Positions 27,628 through 37,919 are shown, counted from the stretch's first letter. The stretch: 64,000 bases of DNA from Chloroflexota bacterium (GCA_029555965.1 JAKQHY010000015.1:1-64000), one strand, 5' to 3'. Program-made: numbers and translations. Notes: generated from the sequence alone by a model not told the origin.

Positions 27628-28410
27628 TTGTTACGTCCCAGAATTATTCCTTGTTTACTGATCAAGAATGGTGGCCTTGTCAAGACGGTGCAGTTTGATA
27701 ATCCGAAATACGTTGGAGACCCAATCAACGCTGTTCGAATCTTCAACGAAAAAGAGGTTGATGAGTTGATCATTGCCGATATTGACGCAACAGTTCATAA
27801 CTGTGAGCCAGATTACAATATGATCCGCAATATTGCTATGGAGTGCCGTATGCCGCTCTGTTATACTGGAGGAGTGAAGACATTGGAGCAGGTCGAGCAG
27901 ATCATTAGTCTAGGTGTCGAGAAAATAGGAATCAGCAGTGCGTCCGTTGATACTCCTGAGTTGATTACTGAGTCAACCAGACGAGTTGGTAGCCAGAGCG
28001 TTGTCGTTGTTATAGACGTCAGAAAAGTTGGGCTTCCTTATCACTATGAGATTTTCACTCATAATGGTACACAGAAAACAGGTCTCGATCCAGTTCAGTT
28101 TGTCAAAAGCGCTGAAGCTTTGGGGGCAGGAGAGATTCTTATTAACTCCATAGATCATGATGGCAAGATGCAGGGATACGATCTGGACCTTGTGGATCAA
28201 GTTCGTAACGTTGTCAACCTCCCGCTTTCTTTACTTGGGGGCGCAGGATCGCTGGGAGATATTGAGGATCTGATCCGTCGCTATGGGATTATTGGGGCTG
28301 CCGCGGGCAGTCTTTTCGTTTTTAAGGGCAAGTATCACGCTGTGCTAATCAATTATCCGAGTCGCAACGAGAAAGAAAACCTTTGTTACCGTGGAATGTA
28401 CACAAAGTAG
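27628..28410 (+). CDS. hisF: HisF-type cyclase subunit (probable TTG start)
   Basis: LLRPRIIPCLLIKNGGLVKTVQFDNPKYVGDPINAVRIFNEKEVDELIIADIDAT. Confidence 0.93.
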   Translation: MLRPRIIPCLLIKNGGLVKTVQFDNPKYVGDPINAVRIFNEKEVDELIIADIDATVHNCEPDYNMIRNIAMECRMPLCYTGGVKTLEQVEQIISLGVEKIGISSASVDTPELITESTRRVGSQSVVVVIDVRKVGLPYHYEIFTHNGTQKTGLDPVQFVKSAEALGAGEILINSIDHDGKMQGYDLDLVDQVRNVVNLPLSLLGGAGSLGDIEDLIRRYGIIGAAAGSLFVFKGKYHAVLINYPSRNEKENLCYRGMYTK

Positions 28411-28426
28411 AACGGGGTGTTGCGCC

Positions 28427-29455
28427 ATGTTTTTAGGCAAAACTATTCTCATCACCGGCGGCACCGGCACCTTTGGCAACGCCGTCCTGAATCGCTTTCT
28501 CAACACCGGCATCCGCGAAATCCGCATCTTCTCCCGCGACGAGAAGAAGCAGCACGATATGCGGCTGGAGTATCACAATCCCAAACTCAAGTTCTACATC
28601 GGCGATGTGCGCCGGCCTGAGAGTTTGCTGGACGCGATGGCCGGAGTGGATTTCGTCTTCCACGCGGCGGCGCTCAAGCAGGTGCCGTCGTGCGAGTTCT
28701 ACCCGATGGAAGCGCTTTTGACCAACGCCGTCGGCGCGGAGAACGTGATGAACGCGGCGATGGCGGCGGGGGTCAAAAACGTGGTGATCCTGAGCACCGA
28801 CAAGGCCGCCTATCCGATCAACGCGATGGGCATTTCCAAAGCGATGATGGAGAAGCTGGCTGTGGCAAAGTCGCGGGTGGCGGTGGAACGTGGCTGCACC
28901 ATCTGCGCCACGCGCTACGGTAACGTGATGGCCTCACGCGGGTCGGTCATCCCGCTTTTCATCGAACAGATCAAGGCCGGCCAGCCGTTGACCGTCACCG
29001 ACCCGACGATGACCCGCTTTATGATGAGCATCGAGGGCGCGGTGGATCTGGTGCTCTACGCTTTCGAACACGGGCAACCGGGCGATCTTTTCGTCCAGAA
29101 AGCACCCGCGGCTACCATCGAGACGCTGGTCAACGCGATGAAACGGGTTTTCGAGGTCGAGAACCCGGTCAAGATCATCGGCGTGCGTCACGGCGAAAAG
29201 AAGTACGAGACGTTGCTCACCACCGAAGAAATGCTGCGCGCGACCGATCTCGGCGGTTACTATCGCGTCCCGGCCGATAACCGGGATTTGAATTACAACC
29301 TTTACTTCACGGAAGGGCAGAAACCGCTTTTGGACGGGGATTACAACTCACACAATACGCGCAGGCTCAATGAAGATGAGATGGTCGAGCTATTATTGCA
29401 GCTGGACTACATCCAGCAGGCGCTATCAGCCTGGAAAAACGAGGCTCCACGATGA
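28427..29455 (+). CDS. UDP-GlcNAc 4,6-dehydratase/5-epimerase (WbjB/CapE/FnlA family)
   Basis: MFLGKTILITGGTGTFGNAVLNRFL...STDKAAYPINAMGISKAMMEKL. Confidence 0.92.
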   Translation: MFLGKTILITGGTGTFGNAVLNRFLNTGIREIRIFSRDEKKQHDMRLEYHNPKLKFYIGDVRRPESLLDAMAGVDFVFHAAALKQVPSCEFYPMEALLTNAVGAENVMNAAMAAGVKNVVILSTDKAAYPINAMGISKAMMEKLAVAKSRVAVERGCTICATRYGNVMASRGSVIPLFIEQIKAGQPLTVTDPTMTRFMMSIEGAVDLVLYAFEHGQPGDLFVQKAPAATIETLVNAMKRVFEVENPVKIIGVRHGEKKYETLLTTEEMLRATDLGGYYRVPADNRDLNYNLYFTEGQKPLLDGDYNSHNTRRLNEDEMVELLLQLDYIQQALSAWKNEAPR

Positions 29456-30582
29456 AAATCCTGGTGACGGGGGCGCAGGGCTTTATCGGCAGGAATCTGG
29501 CGACGCGCCTGGCGCGCGAAGAAAAGCTGGAGGTCATTGGCTTTGACCTGCAAAACACAGAGGCGGAGTTGCAGGCCGGATTAGCGCAGGCCGATCTCGT
29601 CTTCCATCTGGCGGGGGTCAACCGGCCTGAATCTGTGGATGAATTCACGCAGGGGAACGTGAACTTCACAGAGCACGTGTGCGAGACGTTGGCGCAGGCG
29701 GGGCGCCCGGTTCCCGTCGTTCTGGCATCCTCCATTCAAGTGGAACGCGATAACCCATACGGGCGCAGCAAACTTCAGGCCGAAGAAGTGGTCAAACGCT
29801 ATGCGCAAGACAACCGCGCGCCGGGCATCATCTATCGTCTGAAAAATGCCTTTGGAAAGTGGTGCCGTCCCAACTACAATTCCGTTGTGGCGACGTTCTG
29901 CCACAATATCGCCCACGATCTGCCCATCAGCATCTCTGACCCCAACAACGCATTAGAGTTGGTGCACATTGATGACATCGTCGAACATTTTTTCAGAGAA
30001 ACGCAAACACAAGAATCTGCCGGCATCTATTATCGTGAAGTGACTCCGACGTTCAAGATCACGTTAGGGAGGTTGGCCGAACTCCTGCATTCTTTCCGCG
30101 AAATGCGCCAATCTCTATATCTGCCCAATCTTGATGACCTTTTCACCCGCAAGCTCTACGGAACTTATCTGAGCTATCTGGATACTGATGACTTCGCCTA
30201 CGATTTGCAACAACGATGCGATCCACGGGGGTGCCTGGCAGAATTCGTGAAATCGCCGGGAGCCGGCCAGATCTTCGTCTCCACGACCAAACCCGGGATC
30301 ACCCGAGGCAATCATTACCACCACACCAAAGCCGAGAAATTCCTGGTGTTGCAGGGAGAAGCCATCGTGCGTTTCCGGCACATAGAAAATGACCAAATTC
30401 TGGAATATCCGGTCAGGGGCGAGGAGTTTCGCGTCATTGACATTCCCACCGGCTATACGCACTCCATTGAAAATGTCGGGAGCATAGATCTGGTGACTCT
30501 CTTCTGGTCGAGCGAAATCTTTGACCCGGATAGCCCCGACACACGCTGGTTGCCGGTCTTGCCTGAAAAGGATCCGGCATGA
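29452..30582 (+). CDS. WbjC/CapF/FnlB-like reductase with C-terminal cupin
   Basis: [16 protein letters not shown]...[25 protein letters not shown]. Confidence 0.92.
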   Translation: MKILVTGAQGFIGRNLATRLAREEKLEVIGFDLQNTEAELQAGLAQADLVFHLAGVNRPESVDEFTQGNVNFTEHVCETLAQAGRPVPVVLASSIQVERDNPYGRSKLQAEEVVKRYAQDNRAPGIIYRLKNAFGKWCRPNYNSVVATFCHNIAHDLPISISDPNNALELVHIDDIVEHFFRETQTQESAGIYYREVTPTFKITLGRLAELLHSFREMRQSLYLPNLDDLFTRKLYGTYLSYLDTDDFAYDLQQRCDPRGCLAEFVKSPGAGQIFVSTTKPGITRGNHYHHTKAEKFLVLQGEAIVRFRHIENDQILEYPVRGEEFRVIDIPTGYTHSIENVGSIDLVTLFWSSEIFDPDSPDTRWLPVLPEKDPA

Positions 30583-31703
30583 AAGTCGCCACGATCATCG
30601 GCACCCGCCCGGAAATCATCCGCCTCTCTCGCGTGATGGCTGCGCTGGATCGCTACCTGGAGCAGACCATTATCCACACCGGGCAAAACTACGATTACGA
30701 ACTCAATCAAATCTTCTTCGATGACCTCGAAATCCGCAAACCTAATCTTTTTCTGGAAGCCGCCGGAAGCACTGCCGCCGAAACAATTGGGAATGTGATT
30801 GCACGCTCGGACAAAGTTTTGCAGGAAACCCGGCCCGATGCTGTGTTGGTGTTGGGCGACACCAACAGCTGCCTGGCAGCAATCGCCGCCAAACGCCTCA
30901 AAATCCCTGTCTTTCACATGGAAGCCGGCAATCGTTGCTTCGACCAGCGCGTGCCCGAAGAAATCAATCGCCGCATCATTGACCACATCAGCGACATCAA
31001 CATGCCCTACTCCACCATCGCGCGCGAGTACCTGCTGCGAGAAGGGCTGCCGCCGGACCGGATCATCAAAACCGGCAGCCCGATGTATGAAGTCCTGCAC
31101 TACTATCTACCCAAAATTGACCGCTCCACCGTGCTCAAGCGCATGGGGCTTGAATCGGGAACATACTACGTCGTCAGCGCCCATCGCGAAGAAAACGTGG
31201 ATTCACCAGAACAATTTTCCGGGCTGACTGACGTACTCACCCACCTGGCCGAGACGGGGCGTCGCGTGATCGTTTCCACCCATCCACGCACACGCAAACG
31301 GATCGAGGCAGAAGCCGTCATCTTGCCCGCCAACGTGGAATTGATGAAACCCTTTGGCTTTTGCGATTATGTCGCGTTGCAGAAGAATGCGCGCGCGGTC
31401 CTGTCGGACAGCGGCACCATCACGGAGGAATCGTCCATCCTCAACTTCCCCGCCCTCAACATCCGCCAGGCCCACGAGCGCCCCGAAGGGATGGAAGAGG
31501 CAACGGTGATGCTAGTCGGCTTGACCTGGGAACGGGTACAAGCAGGGCTGGCCATCCTGGACTCACAACCCCGAGGCGAAGAACGCCTGCTGCGACTTGT
31601 AGAAGACTACGCCATGCCCAATGTATCGGAAAAGGTGGCGCGGATCATTGTGAGCTACACGGATTATGTGAACCGTGTGGTGTGGCAGAAACATACCGGT
31701 TAA
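30579..31703 (+). CDS. UDP-HexNAc 2-epimerase (WbjD/CapG/FnlC family)
   Basis: [20 protein letters not shown]...[18 protein letters not shown]...[14 protein letters not shown]. Confidence 0.93.
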   Translation: MKVATIIGTRPEIIRLSRVMAALDRYLEQTIIHTGQNYDYELNQIFFDDLEIRKPNLFLEAAGSTAAETIGNVIARSDKVLQETRPDAVLVLGDTNSCLAAIAAKRLKIPVFHMEAGNRCFDQRVPEEINRRIIDHISDINMPYSTIAREYLLREGLPPDRIIKTGSPMYEVLHYYLPKIDRSTVLKRMGLESGTYYVVSAHREENVDSPEQFSGLTDVLTHLAETGRRVIVSTHPRTRKRIEAEAVILPANVELMKPFGFCDYVALQKNARAVLSDSGTITEESSILNFPALNIRQAHERPEGMEEATVMLVGLTWERVQAGLAILDSQPRGEERLLRLVEDYAMPNVSEKVARIIVSYTDYVNRVVWQKHTG

Positions 31704-31716
31704 ATTCTGAGATTTC

Positions 31717-32937
31717 ATGAAGGTATTGATAGTCTCGCAATGGTTTCAACCGGAACCGACGTTCAAAGGACTGCCTTTTGCGCAAGCGTTAGTTGCACGT
31801 AAGCATACCGTGGAGGTGCTTACCGGCTTCCCCAATTATCCGGGGGGTAAACTCTATCCAGGGTATCGCGTTCGCCTCTGGCAGCGCGAAACCATGGATG
31901 GCGTACGGGTAAACCGGGTGGCCTTATACCCCAACCACGATCAATCTGGTCTGCGGCGGATGTTCAATTACTTGAGTTTTGCGCTCTCTAGCATGCTCAT
32001 TGGCCCCTGGTTGGTGAGTAAGCCCGACGTGATTTATGTTTACAACCTCGTTACATTGGGGCCCGCCGCCTTTTTATTGCGCCGCTTATTTGGCGCGAAG
32101 GTCATCCTCGATGTGCAGGACTTGTGGCCGGAGTCGGTCATTAATTCCGGCATGTTGAATAATCACACGTTGCTTCGATGGTTGTCCGCCATTTGTATAG
32201 GGGTTTATCGCCGGGCAGACTGGCTCACCGTACTATCACCTGGATTCAAACAAGCATTGGTGGAACGCGGTGTAGATGAAGACAAGATTGAGGTGATCCA
32301 CAATTGGTGCGATGAAACTGCCCAAAAGCCGGCTCCGCGTGATGAAGCCCTGGCGCAGGAACTTGGGTTTAAGGATCATTTCAATATACTCTTTGCCGGC
32401 ACGATAGGTGTAGTACAAGGAATGGACACCGTGCTAGATGCCGCGCAAATTTGCCATGATCGGGTCCCCGATGCGCAATTTGTGTTCATAGGTGGTGGAG
32501 TAGAGCGTTCCCGATTAGAGACTCGCGCTGCTGAGATGGGGCTGATCAATGTCTTGTTCTTGCCGCAACAAACGCCTGAAGCAATGGGGCGTTTCTACGC
32601 TCTGGCGGACGCGCTGTTAGTACACCTCAAAGATGATCCCTTGTTTCGTATCACCATCCCATCCAAAACCCAAACGTATCTCTATATGGGCAAGCCCATT
32701 ATTATGGCGCTGGAAGGTGACGCGGCCGATTTGGTACGACAGGCTGGCGCAGGGTTGCTTTGTCCTTCACAAGACCCGGTTGCGCTGGCGGAAACTGTGG
32801 CGAAATTAGCGGCCCTGACGACAGAACAACGTGAATGGATGGGTCAATCCGGGGCGGAATACTACGCTCAGAATTTGTCTATGGCTGCGGGCGTTGCTCG
32901 CTTTGAGCGCCGTATGCAAAGACTGACCGGGTTATAA
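31717..32937 (+). CDS. Glycosyltransferase family 4 (WbuB-like)
   Basis: MKVLIVSQWFQPEPTFKGLPFAQALVARKHTVEVLTGFPNYPGGKLYPGYR. Confidence 0.92.
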   Translation: MKVLIVSQWFQPEPTFKGLPFAQALVARKHTVEVLTGFPNYPGGKLYPGYRVRLWQRETMDGVRVNRVALYPNHDQSGLRRMFNYLSFALSSMLIGPWLVSKPDVIYVYNLVTLGPAAFLLRRLFGAKVILDVQDLWPESVINSGMLNNHTLLRWLSAICIGVYRRADWLTVLSPGFKQALVERGVDEDKIEVIHNWCDETAQKPAPRDEALAQELGFKDHFNILFAGTIGVVQGMDTVLDAAQICHDRVPDAQFVFIGGGVERSRLETRAAEMGLINVLFLPQQTPEAMGRFYALADALLVHLKDDPLFRITIPSKTQTYLYMGKPIIMALEGDAADLVRQAGAGLLCPSQDPVALAETVAKLAALTTEQREWMGQSGAEYYAQNLSMAAGVARFERRMQRLTGL

Positions 32938-32945
32938 GGTCGTCA

Positions 32946-32954
32946 TGGTATAAT
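32946..32954 (+). promoter_or_regulatory. Extended -10 promoter TGGTATAAT
   Basis: catggtataatgggaac. Confidence 0.4.
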
Positions 32955-33000
32955 GGGAACAACCAAACTTGATGCAATCTTGAATATAGAGGGAATACTA

Positions 33001-33197
33001 TGAGCCTATTAACCGTATCCCTGGAATTGCCTCGGGATTTGCTATCTGCGCTCGAAGGGCCACAAGTCCAGATAGAGGCGCGCTTGCGCGAGTTGATCGC
33101 TCTGGAGTTATTTCGCGAGGGCCGCATCTCGTCGGGCAAAGGCGCAGAACTGTTGGATATCTCCAAATTGGCGTTCGTCCAACTGCTGGCCCCTTGA
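33001..33197 (+). CDS. UPF0175-like small protein, possibly 3' frameshifted
   Basis: LELPRDLLSALEGPQVQIEARLRELIALELFREGRISSGKGAELLDISKLAFVQLLAP*. Confidence 0.65.
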
Positions 33198-33251
33198 TCG
33201 CTTTGTCGCAAATTTGGCAATGGAGAACCCTCTTAAAATTGGAGCGCTGAA

Positions 33252-33590
33252 ATGATCCACTTACTTAACAGCCAGGCAACGCCTGCGCAGGTGCAGGAAA
33301 TGTTGGAGATGTACCCGCTCTTGATCAAAATCGTGGTAGACATTCGCCGGCGCATTCTGGCCGGCGGCGGCGAAATGCACGCGGACTGTGAAGCAATGTT
33401 GCTCGAACAGGGCAGCGCGCAGGATGATTTATGGGGCGCGAACTGGTATCCAGAAGAACAACTCATCGAGTTTGAATCGCTCATCAATATCCGCCCCCGG
33501 CTAGGAAACCGGAGCATCATCATCCAGAGCGAGGAGCTTCGGCAGCAAGTTGCCGACGTCACCCTCGAACTATTGGGAGGCGTCCAATGA
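33252..33590 (+). CDS. DUF5674-like protein
   Basis: VQEMLEMYPLLIKIVVDIRRRILAGGGEMHADCEAMLLEQGSAQDDLWGANWYPE. Confidence 0.75.
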   Translation: MIHLLNSQATPAQVQEMLEMYPLLIKIVVDIRRRILAGGGEMHADCEAMLLEQGSAQDDLWGANWYPEEQLIEFESLINIRPRLGNRSIIIQSEELRQQVADVTLELLGGVQ

Positions 33591-33937
33591 AAAATCGTGA
33601 ACGTCTGCGCGAACGGTACCTCCGCGACGCCTGGCCGACGCGCCTGGCAGGATTGGCAGCGAGTTTAGGGCGCGTCGCCTCTGGGGCGCGCCGCGCAACC
33701 GGCAGCGCGGCAACGGCGGCGATGCTGGAAGAATGCCAGTATTTCATCGAGTGGACGGCCGCCGAAATGCCGCCTGAGACGGCAGAAGAGTTGGGCGATT
33801 TGCAAGTGTTGCTGGCGCTCTGGCGCCGCGCCTGGCCCGAAGCGCAACATAGCGCGGCGCAGCGCAGCCTTCTGGCAGTGCAAGCCGCGCAATGGACGGC
33901 GCGAATTCTACGGTATGTGCCTGAGTTGGCGCAATAA
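33587..33937 (+). CDS. Hypothetical protein
   Basis: ATGA-overlap with preceding ORF; KNRERLRERYLRDAWPTRLAGLAASLGRVAS. Confidence 0.65.
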   Translation: MKNRERLRERYLRDAWPTRLAGLAASLGRVASGARRATGSAATAAMLEECQYFIEWTAAEMPPETAEELGDLQVLLALWRRAWPEAQHSAAQRSLLAVQAAQWTARILRYVPELAQ

Positions 33938-33955
33938 CCTCTGGAGACTCCGCGC

Positions 33956-34582
33956 GTGAAACGCTTCTTCGATTTAACGGTAACGGCGCTGGCGCTGCTG
34001 TTCCTCACGCCGGTATTGGCAATTGTGATCGTGCTCGTTCGACTCAAACTCGGCGCCCCCATCCTCTTCCGCCAACAACGCCCCGGCCTGCACGCCAAAC
34101 CCTTCACCCTTTACAAATTCCGCACCATGACGGACGCCCGCGACGCCCAGGGCAACCTGCTCCCCGACGCCCAACGGCTCACGCCCTTTGGCCGCTTCCT
34201 GCGCAGCGCCAGCCTGGACGAACTGCCGAGTCTTTTCAACGTGCTCAAAGGCAACATGAGCCTGGTCGGCCCGCGCCCGCTGCTGATGCAGTACCTCGAC
34301 CGCTACACGCCGGAACAGGCCCGCCGCCACGAGGTCAGACCGGGCATCACCGGTTGGGCGCAGGTCAACGGGCGCAATGCGCTCTCATGGGAAGAAAAGT
34401 TCGCGCTGGATGTGTGGTATGTGGACAATCAATCGTTGTGGCTGGATCTGAAAATCCTGGCACTGACGGTGTGGCACGTGCTCAAACGCGAAGGGATCAG
34501 CCATCCGGGAGAAGCGACGATGGCGGAGTTTATGGGAGAGGAGACCCCGAACGTTCCAACGTTGGAACGTTCGAACGTCTGA
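33956..34582 (+). CDS. WcaJ-like sugar-1-phosphate transferase
   Basis: KRFFDLTVTALALLFLTPVLAIVIVLVRLKLGAPILFRQQRPGLHAKPFTLYKFRTM; C-terminal PNVPTLERSNV encoded by octamer repeat. Confidence 0.93.
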   Translation: MKRFFDLTVTALALLFLTPVLAIVIVLVRLKLGAPILFRQQRPGLHAKPFTLYKFRTMTDARDAQGNLLPDAQRLTPFGRFLRSASLDELPSLFNVLKGNMSLVGPRPLLMQYLDRYTPEQARRHEVRPGITGWAQVNGRNALSWEEKFALDVWYVDNQSLWLDLKILALTVWHVLKREGISHPGEATMAEFMGEETPNVPTLERSNV

Positions 34583-34584
34583 AC
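34549..34584. repeat. Octamer repeat at WcaJ 3' end
   Basis: aacgttccaacgttggaacgttcgaacgtctgaacg. Confidence 0.8.
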
Positions 34585-34590
34585 GCGGCT

Positions 34591-35244
34591 ATGAATACAG
34601 ATGCAGAATCAGTGTACGTCCTGGGCGCAGGCGGTCACGCGAAAGTCGTCGTCAGTGCCTTGCAAGCTGCCGGCTATCAAGTCACAGCGATCTACGATGA
34701 TGACGCCCAAAAATGGGGGCAGCGTTTGCTGGATGTCCCCATCATCGGCGCCATCGAACGAGCCAATGAACTTGACGGAAAACGGGCAGTGCTCGCAATT
34801 GGCCACAACGCTACCCGCAAGGCGCTGGCAACGCGGTTCCCCACTTTGTCGTGGGCGTGTGTGCAACATCCCAACGCGGATGTACACGCTTCTGTACAGC
34901 TTGGTGCAGGGACGGTGGTCTTTTCCGGGGCCGTGATACAGCCGGGGGCCGTGATAGGCCAACATTGTATCATCAATACAGGAGCAACGGTGGATCACGA
35001 TTGTGTGATTGGAGATTACGTACATATTGCCCCCGGCGTTCATTTAGCCGGCGGCGTCAAAATTGACGAAGGCGCATTCTTGGGCATTGGCAGCGTAGCT
35101 ATGGTTGGCATTACCATTGGCGCGTGGGCTACAATTGGTGCTGGGGGCGTGGTCATTCAGGATATTCCGCCTTATGTCACGGCGGTCGGTGTACCTGCCA
35201 AAGTTATCAAAACACAGCCTAATATTTCAACGTTTCAACGTTAA
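34591..35244 (+). CDS. PglD/NeuD-like sugar O/N-acetyltransferase
   Basis: VYVLGAGGHAKVVVSALQAAGYQVTAIYDDD; hexapeptide repeats; C-terminal ISTFQR* from octamer repeat. Confidence 0.9.
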   Translation: MNTDAESVYVLGAGGHAKVVVSALQAAGYQVTAIYDDDAQKWGQRLLDVPIIGAIERANELDGKRAVLAIGHNATRKALATRFPTLSWACVQHPNADVHASVQLGAGTVVFSGAVIQPGAVIGQHCIINTGATVDHDCVIGDYVHIAPGVHLAGGVKIDEGAFLGIGSVAMVGITIGAWATIGAGGVVIQDIPPYVTAVGVPAKVIKTQPNISTFQR

Positions 35245-35369
35245 AACGGCTGCACTTGCTGGTGTTCGGTGGATTCTGAGCGCCATTTCTGGACAATCTA
35301 TAGCGGGGTGTTATAGTGGCGTTATGGGAAAATGTGGGACTCTAGTGAAAAAGAGCAAGGAGCTGTGTC

Positions 35370-35768
35370 ATGAGCGCAATCAGTTTGCCTGAAACCGTTA
35401 TTCAAGCCTGGGGAAAACAAGCCAGCCAGGATTTTATAGACTGGTTGGAGAAGCATGTGTCTGTCATTCAGACTGCCACCCAGGTTCAAATCTCGGCCTT
35501 TGTGGCCCGGCAGAAGGTCAATGTGCTGATGCTGGAACGGGTGAGCAACCTCTTGCTTGCCGATGAGCCAGCGCTGGAGCAACCCCCCGAAGGACAGTGG
35601 CAATGGCGCGTGCCTGTAGACCTGACCTTTCCATCTCATGGTCGGGTTGGACGAGTGGGTGAAGTTGTCGTAGATGCGCGCTATGGCAGAGTGTATTACG
35701 ACGATGCCTTGTTAACGCAGATCTCCGCGGAAGCGGAGCACTTAGCAAACCAAACCCCTGCACAATGA
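35370..35768 (+). CDS. Hypothetical protein
   Basis: Clean ORF with RBS aaggagc; overlaps next ORF by ATGA. Confidence 0.6.
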   Translation: MSAISLPETVIQAWGKQASQDFIDWLEKHVSVIQTATQVQISAFVARQKVNVLMLERVSNLLLADEPALEQPPEGQWQWRVPVDLTFPSHGRVGRVGEVVVDARYGRVYYDDALLTQISAEAEHLANQTPAQ

Positions 35769-36013
35769 AAAGTGCGATACAGCTTTCCCACGCTCAGCAA
35801 TCTACCGAAGGCTATTGTTTGCCGGCTTGCGTGCAGATGGTACTGGCTTATTGGGGTTTGCAGCGATCGGAGGCGGCAATCCGGCGCGTATTGGGCACCC
35901 GTGCTTTTGGGACGCCGAGTTTTGCCGGCGCTGACTGCCGGGCCGGTTGCCGCCTCGTGGAACGGCGTGTTAGCAGCCTGGGCCGAGTTCGGATATCGCG
36001 GCGCCGCAATTAG
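35765..36013 (+). pseudogene. C39-peptidase-like fragment, frameshifted
   Basis: EGYCLPACVQMVLAYWGLQRSEAAIRRVLGTRAFGTPSF then continuity in frame 35772 (TAGPVAASWNGVLAAWAEFGYRGAAISYGEG). Confidence 0.55.
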
Positions 36014-36015
36014 TT

Positions 36016-37164
36016 ATGGTGAAGGAAAAAACCTTAATGAACACTGATGTAAATAAGAATCCTCTGTCAATTCCGATGTCTTCCGCCGATCTTAACGAAG
36101 CCGACATTCAAGCTGTCGTCGCCGTCGTTCGTTCCGGCCGTCTGGCCCTCGGCCCGCAAGCCGTCGAATTCGAGCGGCTAGTCGCCGAGTACGTCGGCGT
36201 CAAACACGCCCTGACGGTCAGCTCCGGCACATCCGCGCTGCACCTGCTGGTGCGCGCCTGTGGCTTAGGGCCGGGCGACGAAGTGCTCGTCCCTTCATTC
36301 ACCTTCGCGTCCAGCGTCAACGCGATCCTCTTCGAGGGCGCGACGCCGGTCTTTGTGGATGTGGAGCCGGACACCTACAATCTCGATCCCGATGACGTAG
36401 CGCAGAAAGTCACCTCGCGCACAAAGGCGATGATGGCGGTGGATATCTTCGGCCACCCGGCGGAGTGGGACGCGCTCACGCGCGTCGCGCAACAACACGG
36501 ACTGCGCGTGATTGACGACTCCTGCGAAGCATTAGGCGCCGTGTACAAAGGGCGCAAAATCGGGACATTCGGCGATGCGGCGGCCTTTGCCTTCTATCCC
36601 AACAAACAGATGACGGTGGGCGAGGGCGGGATGATCGTCACGGACGATGACGAGATCGCCCGCGTGTGCCGCAGCATGCGCAACCAGGGCCGCCCGGAGA
36701 TGGGCGCGTGGCTCGAACACGAGCGGTTGGGGTACAACTACCGTCTCGACGAGATGTCGGCGGCGCTGGGCGTGAGCCAGTTTAAGCGGCTAGAGTCCTT
36801 CCTGGCAAAGCGAGAGAAAGTCGCGCGGATGTACACCGCGCGGCTGCAAGCCCTGGACTGGGTGCGCCCGCCCGTGGTCAAGCCCCACGTGCGCATGAGC
36901 TGGTTCGTTTACGTCATCACCCTGGCCGAGGGCCTGGCCCGCGACACCATCATCCAAAAATTGGAGGCGCAGGGCATCCCCGCCCGGGGCTACTTCGCCC
37001 CCATCCACACCCAACCCTACATCCGCGAGCGTTTTGGCGATTTGAAGGGAACCTTACCCATTACCGAAGCCATAGCGACGCGCACCTTAGCTCTGCCCTT
37101 CCACAATAGTTTGAGTGAGGAGGAAGTTGGTGTAGTTGTGGGGGCGTTGAAACGTTCGGTTTGA
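36016..37164 (+). CDS. DegT/DnrJ/EryC1 aminotransferase
   Basis: LGPQAVEFERLVAEYVGVKHALTVSSGTSALHLLVRACGLGPGDEVLVPSFTF...FAFYPNKQMTVGEGG. Confidence 0.95.
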   Translation: MVKEKTLMNTDVNKNPLSIPMSSADLNEADIQAVVAVVRSGRLALGPQAVEFERLVAEYVGVKHALTVSSGTSALHLLVRACGLGPGDEVLVPSFTFASSVNAILFEGATPVFVDVEPDTYNLDPDDVAQKVTSRTKAMMAVDIFGHPAEWDALTRVAQQHGLRVIDDSCEALGAVYKGRKIGTFGDAAAFAFYPNKQMTVGEGGMIVTDDDEIARVCRSMRNQGRPEMGAWLEHERLGYNYRLDEMSAALGVSQFKRLESFLAKREKVARMYTARLQALDWVRPPVVKPHVRMSWFVYVITLAEGLARDTIIQKLEAQGIPARGYFAPIHTQPYIRERFGDLKGTLPITEAIATRTLALPFHNSLSEEEVGVVVGALKRSV

Positions 37165-37820
37165 ATACAATACACCTGTGCCGCAAACGCGAAACGGGCA
37201 AGCTTGTTTTCGTGCTTCACGTTCAGCGCCGAAGTTGCTTTATTCTTGCGGCTTTATTAGGCTTGATTGTGGCTGTCGGCATCACCTTTACACTTCGAAT
37301 AGACCATTTCCTCATCCTAGATGAAGCCCCCGTCTCTGCGGATGCCATTGTCGTTTTGGCTTCTGCGCCCAGCCGCATCCGGCACGCGGTGTCACTTTTT
37401 AAGCAAGGCTATGCGCCCGTGGTTGTATTTACGGATGCGACGTATCACAATACGCAACTTGCCTGCTCCTCCGCGCCCTTGGATACGGAAGCGGCGCAAG
37501 ACTTGGGATTGCCCAGTCATGCGATGGTGATTACCCAAAAACAAGTGACCAGCACGTATGACGAAGCGGTTGCGGTACGAGATTTGGTGCAGGAACGCCA
37601 CTGGCAATCGCTGCTTGTTGTGACCGATCCCTTTCACACCCGGCGCGCAAATCACACCTTTCGCGAGCTACTGCCCGATGTGTCCATCACCACCAGCGCC
37701 GCGCCCGACGCGGAGTACGAACCGCAGCATTGGTGGCAAAGCGAAGAAGGCGTGACGGCCGTTTTTTCGGAGATCATCAAGATGATATTTTATTGGAGCG
37801 TCTATGGCATCGCGCCCTGA
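37161..37820 (+). CDS. YdcF/DUF218-family protein
   Basis: ADAIVVLASAPSRIRHAVSLFKQGYAPVVVFTD...TYDEAVAVRDLV...LLVVTDPFHTRRA. Confidence 0.85.
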   Translation: MNTIHLCRKRETGKLVFVLHVQRRSCFILAALLGLIVAVGITFTLRIDHFLILDEAPVSADAIVVLASAPSRIRHAVSLFKQGYAPVVVFTDATYHNTQLACSSAPLDTEAAQDLGLPSHAMVITQKQVTSTYDEAVAVRDLVQERHWQSLLVVTDPFHTRRANHTFRELLPDVSITTSAAPDAEYEPQHWWQSEEGVTAVFSEIIKMIFYWSVYGIAP

Positions 37821-37850
37821 CCCACCACGCCCTCAGCGGAGAAAATTTAT

Positions 37851-37893
37851 CAGCAAATTTCCCTCTTAATCTGCTGAATCTGCTGAATCTGCT
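37851..37893. repeat. AGCAGATT/AATCTGCT repeat
   Basis: cagcaaatttccctcttaatctgctgaatctgctgaatctgctga. Confidence 0.7.
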
Positions 37894-37910
37894 GATAGAA
37901 AAAGAGTAAA

Positions 37911-37919
37911 TGGTATAAT
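37911..37919 (+). promoter_or_regulatory. Extended -10 promoter TGGTATAAT
   Basis: aatggtataatgggtaa upstream of Wzz/kinase. Confidence 0.4.

Noticed and set aside
33001-33590. Toxin-antitoxin pair (UPF0175 + DUF5674)
   Set aside because: No recognisable toxin (e.g. PIN domain) follows and the UPF0175 ORF looks truncated; insufficient support
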